64,000 bases of DNA from Bacteroidota bacterium. Lineage in GTDB: Bacteria > Bacteroidota > Bacteroidia > 2-12-FULL-35-15. Positions 52,960 to 64,000 of the stretch are shown here, piece after piece. The notes under the pieces are model-generated. The model saw only the letters and a list, made by a program, of their open reading frames with translations. It was not told the DNA's origin and made no database searches. The stretch covers positions 1-64,000 of the forward strand of contig JAQZBR010000010.1 in NCBI GenBank assembly GCA_029237775.1. Reading direction: 5' to 3'. The translations under genes and the position numbers were made by a program. Within the stretch, counting starts at the first letter, position 1; each line of letters starts with the position of its first letter.

Positions 52960-54114
52960 ATGCTGGCAATGAATTACAGAGGGCCATTTCGCGTCAGAGT
53001 TGACGAGAAACCCCGTCCAAAAATAGAGCATCCTGAGGATGCAATTGTTAAAGTGCTCCGTTCATGTATTTGCGGATCCGATCTACACATTTATCATGGC
53101 ATGGTGCCGGACACTCGTGTCGGAACAACCTTCGGACATGAGTTCGTGGGCGTGGTTGAAGAGATCGGATCGGAAGTAACGAAGCTCAAAGTTGGTGATA
53201 AAGTAATTGTTCCTTTCAACATCAGTTGCGGAAAATGTGCCTTTTGTAAGCAGGAGCTGTACGGAAATTGTCACGAATCAAATTCTCAGGCAACTGCTGT
53301 CGGAGGAATTTTTGGTTACTCACATACAGCCGGAGGGTTTGATGGCGGACAAGCGGAATACGCGCGCGTACCGTATGCGAATGTAGGGCCGACAATCATT
53401 CCGGACGGAATGGATCTGGATGATGCGGTATTGTTGACAGACGTAGTCCCCACCGGTTATCAGGCTGCCGAAATGGGAGGAATCAAACTAGGTGATACAG
53501 TTGTTGTCTTTGGTGCCGGTCCGATCGGGATCATGGCCGCAAAATGTGCCTGGTTATTTGGCGCAGGACGCGTGATTGTAATCGACAATCTGGATTACAG
53601 ATTAGAGTTTGCAAAGAACTATTCGCAATGTGAGGCCTATAACTATGAAGAGATCGGTGATCCGGTAGAGTTTATAAAGAAAACAACCGACTGGCTTGGC
53701 GCTGACGTGTGTATAGATGCCGTGGGTTGTGAAGCCGGGGGACATGGAATGCAAACGATCACAGGTAGAAAACTGATGATGCAGGCGGGTTCGGCAACTG
53801 CTTTACAATGGGCGATCAATGGTGTTAAAAAAGGTGGTATCGTTTCGATCGTTGGCGTTTACGGCCCAACCGGAAACCTTGTACCAATTGGAAATGTGGT
53901 TAATAAAGGGATCACGATCCGGGCAAACCAGGCAGCGGTAAAACGTTTGCTTCCGAGACTGATCGAACACGTCCAGGCAGGAAGATTAAATCCCAAAGGG
54001 TTGATCACTCACAGAGTGCCATTGGAAAGTGTTGCGGAGGCGTACAGAATATTTTCCGAACATCTGGATAACTGTATCAAAACTGTACTTATCCCGCCAT
54101 CAGTGAGAACTTAA
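52960..54114 (+). CDS. Zinc-dependent alcohol dehydrogenase (FDH-like)
   Basis: The protein has 384 residues of the medium-chain dehydrogenase family, close to glutathione-independent formaldehyde dehydrogenase types. Catalytic zinc ligands Cys38, His60 and Glu61 and the structural zinc quartet Cys90, Cys93, Cys96, Cys104 are all present. The Rossmann loop is GAGPIGIMAA, followed by the NAD-type acidic residue in VIDN. The loop GGHGMQTITGRKLMMQ is an insertion seen in this subgroup. It is a cytosolic NAD-linked oxidoreductase; the substrate is not fixed. It is followed 22 bases later by a companion gene. Confidence 0.9.
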   Translation: MLAMNYRGPFRVRVDEKPRPKIEHPEDAIVKVLRSCICGSDLHIYHGMVPDTRVGTTFGHEFVGVVEEIGSEVTKLKVGDKVIVPFNISCGKCAFCKQELYGNCHESNSQATAVGGIFGYSHTAGGFDGGQAEYARVPYANVGPTIIPDGMDLDDAVLLTDVVPTGYQAAEMGGIKLGDTVVVFGAGPIGIMAAKCAWLFGAGRVIVIDNLDYRLEFAKNYSQCEAYNYEEIGDPVEFIKKTTDWLGADVCIDAVGCEAGGHGMQTITGRKLMMQAGSATALQWAINGVKKGGIVSIVGVYGPTGNLVPIGNVVNKGITIRANQAAVKRLLPRLIEHVQAGRLNPKGLITHRVPLESVAEAYRIFSEHLDNCIKTVLIPPSVRT

Positions 54115-54136
54115 TTATTAATTAAAACGAATTATT

Positions 54137-54622
54137 ATGGAAACGTTAAAAAGTGAATATTCACATATTAAAGGATGGGGAATCGACAATGTTTCAGACG
54201 ATGAACCTAATTATCCTATAAAGACATATACAGGAGACGATCATGACAGGATCAGGTGGAAAAGGCCTACGCTCCAGCGGGAGACCGTTGAAATCTTAAA
54301 GTCAACGGAAAGACCCACTAACAGCGCTGTTATAGGCACAACAAACCCTCCGCGCGGTTTGAGCGGCATGATCAGAAGATATGCTTTTAAACACAGCGAA
54401 AACGAATTTAAGCACTGGCTACCGCTTTTATTTGCAGATCGTATTGATGTGGTTGAAGGGATAATTGAGGATCTGGTACACCTGAAAGTACCGCGATTGA
54501 TAAAAGAACGCGGTTGGTATGCATTGGCGAAACATGCTCCGGGATTACTGGCAAGAAAGATTGGGGTAAGATTAGCTGTGTTGGTTGTAGGAGTCGGAAG
54601 CCTTAAACTGGCAAGAAGATAG
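54137..54622 (+). CDS. Companion protein of the alcohol dehydrogenase, unknown
   Basis: The protein has 161 residues. The N-terminal half is polar (SHIKGWGIDNVSDDEPNYPI, YTGDDHDRIRW), the middle has a hydrophobic-basic stretch (MIRRYAFKHSENEFKHWLPLLFADRIDVVEG), and the C-terminus ends in one membrane-like segment (about 143-157, VRLAVLVVGVGSLKL). I do not recognise a domain. The ATG is 22 bases after the dehydrogenase stop and a perfect terminator follows, so the two form a two-gene operon. Function unknown. Confidence 0.78.
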   Translation: METLKSEYSHIKGWGIDNVSDDEPNYPIKTYTGDDHDRIRWKRPTLQRETVEILKSTERPTNSAVIGTTNPPRGLSGMIRRYAFKHSENEFKHWLPLLFADRIDVVEGIIEDLVHLKVPRLIKERGWYALAKHAPGLLARKIGVRLAVLVVGVGSLKLARR

Positions 54623-54642
54623 CAGACCAATTAGAAATAAAT

Positions 54643-54683
54643 AAAAAAAGCCTGAAATAGTCAAACTATTTCAGGCTTTTTTT
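54643..54683. terminator. Strong bidirectional terminator
   Basis: A perfect 19-bp stem around loop CAA, containing AAAGCCTGAAATAGT, with A and T runs at its ends. It ends both the rightward dehydrogenase operon and the leftward gene at 54697. Confidence 0.93.
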
Positions 54684-54696
54684 ATTTAAAAGAATC

Positions 54697-56241
54697 TTAG
54701 TTTTTAATGATCCTGCTTGTTAAGCTTTGGTTGTTGTTTGTTATTTGAAGCAGGTAAACACCAGAAGCCATCTCTGACATATTCAGTTTTGCAACACCTT
54801 GCTGTTCCTCCTTTTCATATACTTTTTGTCCCATAGGGTTATATAGTGTAATTACAGATTTACCTTTAAGAGCGCTCAAATCGCAATTCACAAGACTTGA
54901 AGCCGGATTCGGATAAACGGAGATTTCACTTTTCTCGTACGTTGAAATGCCTGTTGTTAAGCTGTATCTCGCCAAAAACATTGCGTCAGTATTATTACCT
55001 GTAAGATTAATCCCATCAAATGAAGCTGAATCATTCATGTTACCGGTAATATAAATATCTCCCGATGCATCCTGATCTGCTCCTCCTGCAAAGAGGCTTC
55101 CGGGCATTACTTCAATAGAAGAAAATACTCCACCGCTGGTATATTTTGCAAGGAAACCATTGCTTCCGCCATAATCATAAACAGTATTTCCGCTAAATGT
55201 TGCATCCTCATCTACTGTTCCGTACACCACGATCTCTCCTGAAGGAAGTACCATGATGTCCCTCACAGACAAATGTCCTCCGCCTCCATCAGCTATTGTC
55301 CATGTTGTGTCAAGTGCTGAAGTGAATTTAGAAATGCTGAAGCTCATCAGATAATTTGTTTGTAATGTATAAACGTTGCCCATCGCGTCCACAGTCATAT
55401 CCGTTACATTATCCTGATAAATATGGTTTATCTCAGCCATATCAAGTGCAGTACCTGCATTGTTATAATGCACCAGAAGTTCTGCAGGGTAAGAACCGGA
55501 GTTATAAAGCATGCTTCCGTAGTAAAGTGAATCACCATCTGCACCACTCATCACATAAATGTCACCGGATGGAGCCACCTCTACAGCAAATCCCGAGGCA
55601 CCGCCATCATCACTTGTAACAGTTCTCGACCAAACTATTGAACCTGCCGGATCAAGCTTCATTAAAAGCATAGATTCGGATGCAAAGTTTCCCGCAAATG
55701 TTGTAGTCCCGTACATTGCGGTATTTCCGCGGTAGGTACCTGTTGCATAAATGTTTCCGGCAGCATCCATGTCAATAGCATTGATAGATTCATAGGTCGC
55801 AGGATTATTAAGCGTTTTCACCCATGTCAATGTTCCGGAAGAGTTAAATTTCGCAACATAACCGTCCCACCCTGTACCACCGGCAAGAGCGGTGCTGCCA
55901 ATCATCGCACCTGACTGATACCGCCCGGAAACAACAACATCAGTTCCGTTTGCCTCAATATCAAAGATCTCAACGGAATCCATTTGTATCGCCCATACAA
56001 AAGCTCCGGTGTTGTCATACTTCGCTAAAAACCCGCTTCCATCCACAAGATTGAGGGTTTGCGTACCGACCATTGTATTTGCATAAATGGTTCCCGCTAC
56101 GTAAGAATTTCCGACTGCATCTACGGCAACAGTTCTCCCGTTGGTCCTGTCTCCCTCTCGTTTTGCCCATTGAAAACTCTGAGCGCTAATGCTAAGGGAG
56201 AGAAATAATAGAGAATAAATAAATAGTATTGATTTTTTCAT
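54697..56241 (-). CDS. SBBP-type repeat surface protein, T9SS cargo
   Basis: The protein has 514 residues with a signal peptide (about 1-20, ending ISAQ). The body repeats a beta-propeller-like unit with FLAKYDNTGAFVWA, YVAKFNSSGTLTWVK, LLMKLDPAGSIVWSR and FLAKYTSGGVFSS blades, each followed by AVDAVGNSYVAG-type turns; this is the SBBP/seven-bladed propeller pattern. The last 80 residues form a T9SS type A sorting domain (VYPNPASSLVNCDL, LYNPMGQKVYEK, SGVYLLQI, SRIIKN). Exported to the surface. The ligand is unknown. Confidence 0.9.
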   Translation of the reverse strand: MKKSILFIYSLLFLSLSISAQSFQWAKREGDRTNGRTVAVDAVGNSYVAGTIYANTMVGTQTLNLVDGSGFLAKYDNTGAFVWAIQMDSVEIFDIEANGTDVVVSGRYQSGAMIGSTALAGGTGWDGYVAKFNSSGTLTWVKTLNNPATYESINAIDMDAAGNIYATGTYRGNTAMYGTTTFAGNFASESMLLMKLDPAGSIVWSRTVTSDDGGASGFAVEVAPSGDIYVMSGADGDSLYYGSMLYNSGSYPAELLVHYNNAGTALDMAEINHIYQDNVTDMTVDAMGNVYTLQTNYLMSFSISKFTSALDTTWTIADGGGGHLSVRDIMVLPSGEIVVYGTVDEDATFSGNTVYDYGGSNGFLAKYTSGGVFSSIEVMPGSLFAGGADQDASGDIYITGNMNDSASFDGINLTGNNTDAMFLARYSLTTGISTYEKSEISVYPNPASSLVNCDLSALKGKSVITLYNPMGQKVYEKEEQQGVAKLNMSEMASGVYLLQITNNNQSLTSRIIKN

Positions 56242-56349
56242 GCTTATAAAGTTTTAGGTTATACAATGCACACATACTAAAAAATGCTGCCAGCGATTTT
56301 TTGCAAGGTTTTACCCACAAAAATGGTGGTTCCGGCCTCACATTTTCCG

Positions 56350-56381
56350 TTTGGACAATCATCCCTGAATCTCTATATTTG
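56350..56381 (+). promoter_or_regulatory. Complete Bacteroidota promoter of icmF
   Basis: TTTG (56350-56353) and TATATTTG (56374-56381) are exact matches to the -33 and -7 consensus elements, 20 bases apart, 29 bases before the icmF ATG. It is the best promoter in the window. Confidence 0.8.
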
Positions 56382-56410
56382 TAGCTACTCATAAGTACAT
56401 ATAAAATCCA

Positions 56411-59812
<3,402 letters not shown>

Positions 59813-59824
59813 CGATATAAATCT

Positions 59825-59870
59825 AACCGCAGAGGGCACGGAGCACATCGCAGAGGACCACAGAGTTTTA
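59825..59870 (-). repeat. Dispersed repeat, inverted copy left of the GxxExxY gene
   Basis: AACCGCAGAGGGCACGGAGC and on, ending in ACAGAGTTTT, is the inverse of the repeats on the other side of the gene. It shares the words CTCTGCG and CTCTGCGGTT (inverse) over about 45 bases, with scattered mismatches. Confidence 0.6.
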
Positions 59871-59917
59871 ATAAATGTTATAGAGAAAAAAGAGAGAAAA
59901 GAATTTTAGCCAGTTTT

Positions 59918-60313
59918 ATGACAGAGAATGAAATAACAGAAATTGTTATTGGTTGCGCAATTAAAGTTCACCGATCACTCGGCCCCGGGTTACTAGAATC
60001 CGCATATGGAGCTTGTTTAAATTATGAGTTGTTAAAAACGGAACTGATGATTGAGAGGGAAAAGGGTCTTCCATTAATTTATGAATCAATTAATCTAGAT
60101 TGTGGTTATCGGGCTGACTTTATAATAAACGATAAAGTGATAGTTGAAATTAAGTCTGTGGAAAGCCTAACAGATATCCACATGGCTCAGGTCTTAACTT
60201 ATCTTAAATTATCAGAATGCAGAGTAGGTTTATTAATTAATTTTAATGTCTTAAAATTAACTGACGGATTAAGAAGGGTTGTAAATAAGTACAACGAAGT
60301 TTCATTTTCTTAA
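59918..60313 (+). CDS. GxxExxY protein (PDDEXK nuclease-like)
   Basis: The protein has 131 residues, the full length of the GxxExxY family. The name-giving motif is present as GLLESAY (24-30), followed by the PDDEXK core: Asp67 in YRADFII and Glu77-x-Lys79 in VIVEIKS, then a conserved HMAQVLTYLKL helix. The fold suggests a metal-dependent nuclease; no in vivo role is established. The gene lies between icmF and the AIM24 gene, framed by inverted copies of a dispersed repeat, which suggests it arrived with them. Confidence 0.9.
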   Translation: MTENEITEIVIGCAIKVHRSLGPGLLESAYGACLNYELLKTELMIEREKGLPLIYESINLDCGYRADFIINDKVIVEIKSVESLTDIHMAQVLTYLKLSECRVGLLINFNVLKLTDGLRRVVNKYNEVSFS

Positions 60314-60318
60314 AAAAT

Positions 60319-60449
60319 AACACTCAGCGGCCCTCTGCGAAAGCTCAGCGTTCTCAGCGGTTAAAAATAAAAAACAAACTCTGCGGTTAAAAAACTAAAA
60401 CAAACACTCCGCGGCCCTCTGCGAAAGCTCAGCGTTCTCAGCGGTAAAA
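60319..60449 (+). repeat. Two direct copies of the dispersed repeat, right of the GxxExxY gene
   Basis: Copies at about 60319-60367 and 60402-60449 share CGGCCCTCTGCGAAAGCTCA and TTCTCAGCGGT. A shorter piece (AACTCTGCGGTTAAAAA) lies between them. Another copy occurs at 24705-24752. The second copy ends 11 bases before the AIM24 start. Confidence 0.75.
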
Positions 60450-60460
60450 AACAAAACCCC

Positions 60461-61249
60461 ATGCCTCAAAACCACGAAATAGACTACAAGATCCTTGGAG
60501 AAGAGCTCCAGGCAGTAGAAATTGAACTTGATCCGAATGAAACTGTTATTGCGGAAGCGGGTAACTTTATGATGATGGAAGACGGTATTCGTATGGATAC
60601 GATCTTTGGTGATGGCTCGAAAGAGCAAAGTGGATTTATGGATAAATTATTTTCAGCCGGTAAGCGTTTGCTCGTTGGTGAAAGTCTCTTCATGACTGCC
60701 TTCACCAATACCGGCCAGGGAAAGAAACACATCCACTTCGCATCTCCTTATCCCGGAAAAATAATTCCAATGGATCTGAGCAAATTCAATGGCAAGATCA
60801 TTTGTCAGAAAGATGCATTTCTTTGTTCAGCAAAAGGAGTAAGCATCGGAATAGAATTCCAGAAAAAGCTTGGTACCGGGCTTTTTGGCGGGGAAGGGTT
60901 CATTATGCAAAAACTTGAAGGAGACGGGATGGCTTTTGTCCACTCCGGAGGAATGATCATTGAAAAGCAACTTAACCCGGGTGAGATGATAAAAGTGGAT
61001 ACGGGCTGTATCGTAGCTTTCACTCAGGAGGTTCAATATGATATTCAGTTTGTAGGCGGGATAAAAAATACAGTTTTTGGAGGTGAAGGCTTATTCTTTG
61101 CAACATTAAGGGGTCCGGGCAAGGTTTGGATCCAATCCCTGCCTGTGAGCCGACTTGCGGGCCGAATGATGGCGTATGCCAATAACGGCAAGGAAGAAGG
61201 AAGTGTGTTAGGTGGCTTAGGCAGGATGTTTGATGGTGATAACAGCTAA
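60461..61249 (+). CDS. AIM24-family (TIGR00266) protein
   Basis: The protein has 262 residues, the standard length for TIGR00266. The double-stranded beta-barrel pattern and motifs are visible: [28 protein letters not shown]-like [43 protein letters not shown] and [19 protein letters not shown]. Cytosolic or peripheral. Relatives bind phospholipid-like ligands in mitochondria; the bacterial role is unknown. The ATG lies directly after a repeat copy. Confidence 0.93.
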   Translation: MPQNHEIDYKILGEELQAVEIELDPNETVIAEAGNFMMMEDGIRMDTIFGDGSKEQSGFMDKLFSAGKRLLVGESLFMTAFTNTGQGKKHIHFASPYPGKIIPMDLSKFNGKIICQKDAFLCSAKGVSIGIEFQKKLGTGLFGGEGFIMQKLEGDGMAFVHSGGMIIEKQLNPGEMIKVDTGCIVAFTQEVQYDIQFVGGIKNTVFGGEGLFFATLRGPGKVWIQSLPVSRLAGRMMAYANNGKEEGSVLGGLGRMFDGDNS

Positions 61250-61262
61250 GTAAATTTTGAAA

Positions 61263-61295
61263 TTTGCTCCGAGTGTAAAAAATTAGCTATATTTA
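61263..61295 (+). promoter_or_regulatory. Candidate promoter of the gene at 61344
   Basis: TTTG (61263-61266) and TATATTTA (61288-61295) are separated by 21 bases; the -7 box is one base off consensus. Confidence 0.45.
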
Positions 61296-61343
61296 TTACG
61301 TCATTGCAATATTATTAGAGTCTAAACCCAAAAAAATAATAAC

Positions 61344-61691
61344 ATGAAAAAAGTAATTTTATTTTCCGCACTGTTAATCGCAGGTTTGAGTATTAATGCA
61401 CAAACAGTGGCAACACAAGCTAAACCGGAAAAAACTACTGATCCAGTGGCTAAGGCCGTTATGCAAACTGATAAGATGACGAAAGAGTTATCTTTAAATG
61501 ATGATCAGAAATCAAAGATCTATGTGATCAATCTTAATACAGATAAAGCCATTGACATTACTCCGGCTGATAAAGAAAAGCTGAATGAAAAACGCAAAGC
61601 TGAGATCATGGTTCTTTTAACTCCGGAACAAAAAGAAAAGTTCGAGAAATTGATGGCTGCTAAGGCTGCAAGATCCGAATCAAAAAAATAG
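61344..61691 (+). CDS. Secreted LTxxQ-like small protein
   Basis: The protein has 115 residues with a signal peptide (about 1-19, ending INAQ). The mature part is helical with the paired motif LSLNDDQKSKIY and LLTPEQKEKFEKL, resembling the LTxxQ motifs of Spy/CpxP periplasmic chaperone-like proteins, though much shorter. A terminator follows. Likely periplasmic; a folding or stress role is only an inference. Confidence 0.75.
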   Translation: MKKVILFSALLIAGLSINAQTVATQAKPEKTTDPVAKAVMQTDKMTKELSLNDDQKSKIYVINLNTDKAIDITPADKEKLNEKRKAEIMVLLTPEQKEKFEKLMAAKAARSESKK

Positions 61692-61711
61692 TTCTTAAAT
61701 CCAATAATTTG

Positions 61712-61744
61712 AATGCCATACATAAACTGTATGGCATTTTTTTA
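61712..61744 (+). terminator. Terminator after the gene at 61344
   Basis: AATGCCATAC, loop of seven, GTATGGCATT, then seven T. It ends six bases before the tatD ATG. Confidence 0.85.
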
Positions 61745-61749
61745 TTTAT

Positions 61750-62409
61750 ATGGTCAGCCCGGTTCCATTCATAAATATACATACACATTCACAGCCTGAA
61801 GAAGGAACTGTTGCAATAGTAGACGCAGGAATGGGAGATTATCCAAATGGCATCCCGGTTTCAGTTGGGATTCATCCCTGGTACATCAATAAATATGACA
61901 AGACTGTCATACTGGAAAAACTTTTTTTAAAAGCTCAGCGTTCCGAGGTTCTTGCTATTGGCGAATGCGGATTAGATAAGTTTTCTGAAGTCTCAATGGA
62001 AGTGCAGGAATATTTTTTTAGGGAACAAATCAAGATCGCGGAGAAAGTGAATAAGCCGATGATCATTCATTGTGTTAAAGCATTTGATGGTTTATTTAAA
62101 ATCAAAAAAGAAAGCAAAACAACTGTACCTTTCATTGTTCATGGATACAACAACAATGACAACATAGCAAAACAACTTTTGGAAAACGGAGTTCTATTTT
62201 CGTTCGGAAAAGCATTACTTAATGAGGGTTCCAATGCAGAAAAGCTTTTACATAATATAGAATCCAATTCTTTTTTCCTGGAAACAGACAATGCGACTGT
62301 TTCAATAATGAGTATTTTTGAAAAGGCAGCGACACTCAGGAAAGTGAGCGTTGAAGAGCTGAAAGAACAAATGTTATTGAATTTTAAATCTATATTTAAA
62401 TATGGCTGA
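61750..62409 (+). CDS. TatD-family hydrolase
   Basis: The protein has 219 residues, slightly shorter than TatD (about 260). The metal motifs are recognisable: NIHTHSQ at the start, GIHPWY, GECGLDKFS, PMIIHCVKAF and FLETDNATVS. TatD enzymes are metal-dependent nucleases or deoxyribonucleases of the amidohydrolase superfamily. The start is the ATG just after a terminator, leaving almost no room for a promoter, so expression may depend on readthrough. It overlaps tcdA by 8 bases. Confidence 0.88.
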   Translation: MVSPVPFINIHTHSQPEEGTVAIVDAGMGDYPNGIPVSVGIHPWYINKYDKTVILEKLFLKAQRSEVLAIGECGLDKFSEVSMEVQEYFFREQIKIAEKVNKPMIIHCVKAFDGLFKIKKESKTTVPFIVHGYNNNDNIAKQLLENGVLFSFGKALLNEGSNAEKLLHNIESNSFFLETDNATVSIMSIFEKAATLRKVSVEELKEQMLLNFKSIFKYG

Positions 62410-63124
62410 TATAAGCTGGTTATCCCGCACTGAATTATTGATTGGCAATGAAAAGCTTATGAAGCTCCAGAACTCCCATGTGCTTGTTGTCGGAATGGGT
62501 GGTGTTGGCTCATTTGCTGCGGAGTTTATTTGTCGTGGAGGAGTTGGCACAATGACAATAGTAGATGGTGATATTGTTGACCCGAGTAACAGAAACCGTC
62601 AGCTGCCCGCTCTATCAAGCACGCATGGACAATCAAAAGCGGATATAATGGCGACAAGGCTTCTTGATATCAATCCTGAGCTAAAACTTACAGTCATCAA
62701 AGAATTCATCACACCCGAAGCAGCTGAAAAATTATTGTCGCAGCATTTTGATTATGTTGTTGACGCTATCGACAGCATCACACCAAAGCTGATATTTATT
62801 AAAACGGCTTTTGAGAAAAAAGTGCGGATCATCAGTTCAATGGGTGCGGGTGCTAAGCTTGACCCCACGCAGCTTCGTGTTGTGGATATTTCGAAAACGT
62901 ACAACTGCCCCTTTGCTCAATACGTACGCAAGCGACTCAAAGAATTTAAAATATATAAAGGAGTAAAAACAGTTTTCTCACCAGAGAAACCCATCAAGGA
63001 ATCATTGATGCTGACTGATGGAACAAAGTTCAAGAAATCTGCTTATGGGACTATTTCTTATTTGCCGGCAGCGTTTGGTGGGGTTTGTGCGAGCGTTGTG
63101 ATAAGAGATTTGATTGAGAGTTAA
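62402..63124 (+). CDS. tcdA: tRNA threonylcarbamoyladenosine dehydratase (TcdA/CsdL)
   Basis: The protein has 240 residues of the E1/ThiF superfamily. The ATP-binding loop GMGGVGSFAAE, the acidic VDGDIVDPSNRNRQ, the DAIDSITPK strand and the later SSMGAGAKLDP are diagnostic. The enzyme dehydrates t6A37 to its cyclic ct6A form using ATP. Cytosolic. It overlaps the TatD gene by 8 bases, so the two are translationally coupled. Confidence 0.92.
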   Translation: MADISWLSRTELLIGNEKLMKLQNSHVLVVGMGGVGSFAAEFICRGGVGTMTIVDGDIVDPSNRNRQLPALSSTHGQSKADIMATRLLDINPELKLTVIKEFITPEAAEKLLSQHFDYVVDAIDSITPKLIFIKTAFEKKVRIISSMGAGAKLDPTQLRVVDISKTYNCPFAQYVRKRLKEFKIYKGVKTVFSPEKPIKESLMLTDGTKFKKSAYGTISYLPAAFGGVCASVVIRDLIES

Positions 63125-63135
63125 TTTTAGAGGTT

Positions 63136-63236
63136 TTTAACACTAAGGCACTACTGGCACGAAGCACCGAGTGAGATCCATTAGGCTACGCTCAGGATGA
63201 CAAGCAGACAGGCTTTGCCGATGTAACGGTCGTTAC
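63136..63236. repeat. Fragments of two dispersed repeat families
   Basis: CACTAAGGCACTA (from 63141) is the same word as in the gap at 13061. TGAGATCCATTAGGCTACGC (from 63172) ending CTCAGGATGAC resembles another element common in bacterial intergenic DNA. A short palindrome GTAACGGTCGTTAC lies at 63223-63236. Confidence 0.5.
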
Positions 63237-63241
63237 GAAGC

Positions 63242-63277
63242 AAAAAAAAAACAGCAAAGCTATCTCTTTGCTGTTTT
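63242..63277 (-). terminator. Terminator of the small gene at 63285
   Basis: Read leftward: AAAACAGCAAAG, loop AGATAG, CTTTGCTGTTTT, then TTTTT. It starts 8 bases after the stop. Confidence 0.85.
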
Positions 63278-63284
63278 ACTTTTT

Positions 63285-63413
63285 TTAAGCAGTTACATAC
63301 TTAGATAAAAGAGGTGCGACAAAACCTTTAACATCATCTAATGTAATATTATACTTCTTCGCTAACTGGAAAGCTGCTGCAGCTCCCGCAGTTAATAATA
63401 GGAATTTCCACAT
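63285..63413 (-). CDS. Small 42-residue protein
   Basis: The frame is intact and reads MWKFLLLTAGAAAAFQLAKK for its first 20 residues, then a more polar part ending in KYVTA. The N-terminus is a short hydrophobic segment rich in Leu and Ala, so it could be a membrane or small secreted peptide. A strong terminator follows at once, which supports a real gene. No family is recognised and no promoter box is exact. Too short for most gene finders. Confidence 0.6.
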   Translation of the reverse strand: MWKFLLLTAGAAAAFQLAKKYNITLDDVKGFVAPLLSKYVTA

Positions 63414-63626
63414 AACTTGTTTTTTTTAATTGGTTTAATCTGATAATGAACCTGCTAAGGATGTGCCATAGAATCACGAAAAACCACAATCATCGGCAAC
63501 AGGTAAAAAAGTATCTTTGAGAACGTAATTAATTTATCTATTCGGAAATGCGCAATGATTAGCTCTTTTTTAATTACAAATGAGAATGGGTAATTGAAAG
63601 GCCATTCTGTTATATAAATCCACAAC

Positions 63627-64000
63627 ATGAAACCGTTAATCACCACAGAACGCCTTTATCTAAGAGAATTTACGATCGATGATGTTCAACTGATCTTCGA
63701 ATTAAACAGTGATCCGCTGGTGACAAAATATACAGAGAAAGGCCCTGATAAGACTTTAGAGGATGCGAGAAAGAGATTACAAAATGAGATCCTGCCTCAG
63801 TACACTCATGGAGTTGGCAGGTGGGCAGTCTTCTTAAAATCGAATGATGAATTCATCGGATGGTGCGGTGTGAAGTATATTGAAAAAGAAAAAGTCTATA
63901 CTTTAGGTTACAGATTTCTTCCAAAACATTGGGGTAAAGGTTATGCAACCGAAGCAGGTAAAGCTTCACTGGAGTACGCGACTAATAAAATGAGTATAAA
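63627..64000 (+). CDS. GNAT-family N-acetyltransferase (3' part outside window)
   Basis: The open frame starts MKPLITTERLYLREFTIDDV and runs to the window edge (124 codons seen). The start RLYLREFTIDD and the acetyl-CoA loop YRFLPKHWGKGYATEAG are typical of the RimJ/RimL-like GNAT group, which acetylate proteins or small molecules. The missing part should add about 40-60 residues. The 213-bp gap before it holds no clear promoter. Confidence 0.85.
   Translation, partial: MKPLITTERLYLREFTIDDVQLIFELNSDPLVTKYTEKGPDKTLEDARKRLQNEILPQYTHGVGRWAVFLKSNDEFIGWCGVKYIEKEKVYTLGYRFLPKHWGKGYATEAGKASLEYATNKMSI

Noticed and set aside
60319-60449. Two repeat copies of about 48 bp that could be read as a CRISPR remnant
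   Set aside because: Only two full copies, no spacer of regular length, part of a dispersed family found elsewhere and in inverted form, and no cas genes nearby.

Overview
The window looks like chromosomal DNA from a free-living or environmental member of the Bacteroidota. The evidence is type IX secretion (T9SS) genes and cargo with C-terminal sorting domains (a PorE-like OmpA protein, a T9SS plug protein, three cargo proteins), Bacteroidota-style -7 promoter boxes of the form TAnnTTTG, and family content typical of the phylum (GH3 synthetase, DUF885, DUF1573, WG repeats, LytTR two-component pair, IcmF). Base composition is moderately AT-rich. I recognised no rRNA, tRNA or CRISPR array.

Positions 1 to about 4,818 are different in kind. 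They form the end of an integron gene-cassette array (a cluster of attC sites; no integrase lies in the window). Five single-gene cassettes all read rightward and are separated by long attC-like elements of two sequence families that alternate. For cassettes 2, 3 and 4 the first bases (TTACCA, TTAGCG, TTATAT) are exact reverse complements of the R'' box at that same cassette's far end, as expected for excisable circles. A vestigial cassette scar (2681-2811) and a decayed terminal attC (about 4661-4818) close the array. All five cassette proteins carry a signal peptide, lipobox or membrane segments: TPR lipoprotein, membrane protein, alpha/beta-hydrolase lipoprotein, small beta-rich outer-membrane-like protein, and a secreted YD-like protein.

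From 4.8 to 24 kb: a membrane protein, a VCBS/FG-GAP T9SS cargo, an amidinotransferase/arginine-deiminase-fold enzyme facing a tightly coupled GH3 synthetase and LysE exporter, lipoproteins and peptidases (M42, DUF885), a 1,499-residue GloVer-repeat cargo with Ig-like and dockerin-like parts, a TPR protein, a PorE-like protein and MnmD. From 24 to 46 kb: a cupin, a PHB-depolymerase-type esterase, NUDIX, ApaG, a four-gene leftward operon (acyloxyacyl hydrolase, GIN-domain lipoprotein, an orphan membrane domain of an LTA-synthase-like protein, T9SS plug), MazG, AcpH, a histidine kinase / LytTR regulator / PAP2 operon, an M61 peptidase, cyclophilin, two M23-LysM endopeptidases, a WG-repeat protein, a CoA pyrophosphatase, an aminotransferase and three DUF1573 proteins.

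From 46.8 kb to the end: valS, a YdcF protein, a putative aminopeptidase next to a prokaryotic pentameric ligand-gated ion channel, a zinc alcohol dehydrogenase with a companion protein, another T9SS cargo, the fused mutase IcmF, a GxxExxY (PDDEXK) gene framed by inverted copies of a dispersed repeat, an AIM24-family protein, an LTxxQ-like protein, TatD, TcdA, a 42-residue small protein with its own terminator, and a GNAT acetyltransferase cut by the window edge. Several intergenic regions hold dispersed inverted-repeat families. The most unusual contents are the cassette array, the ligand-gated channel and the repeat-framed GxxExxY gene.
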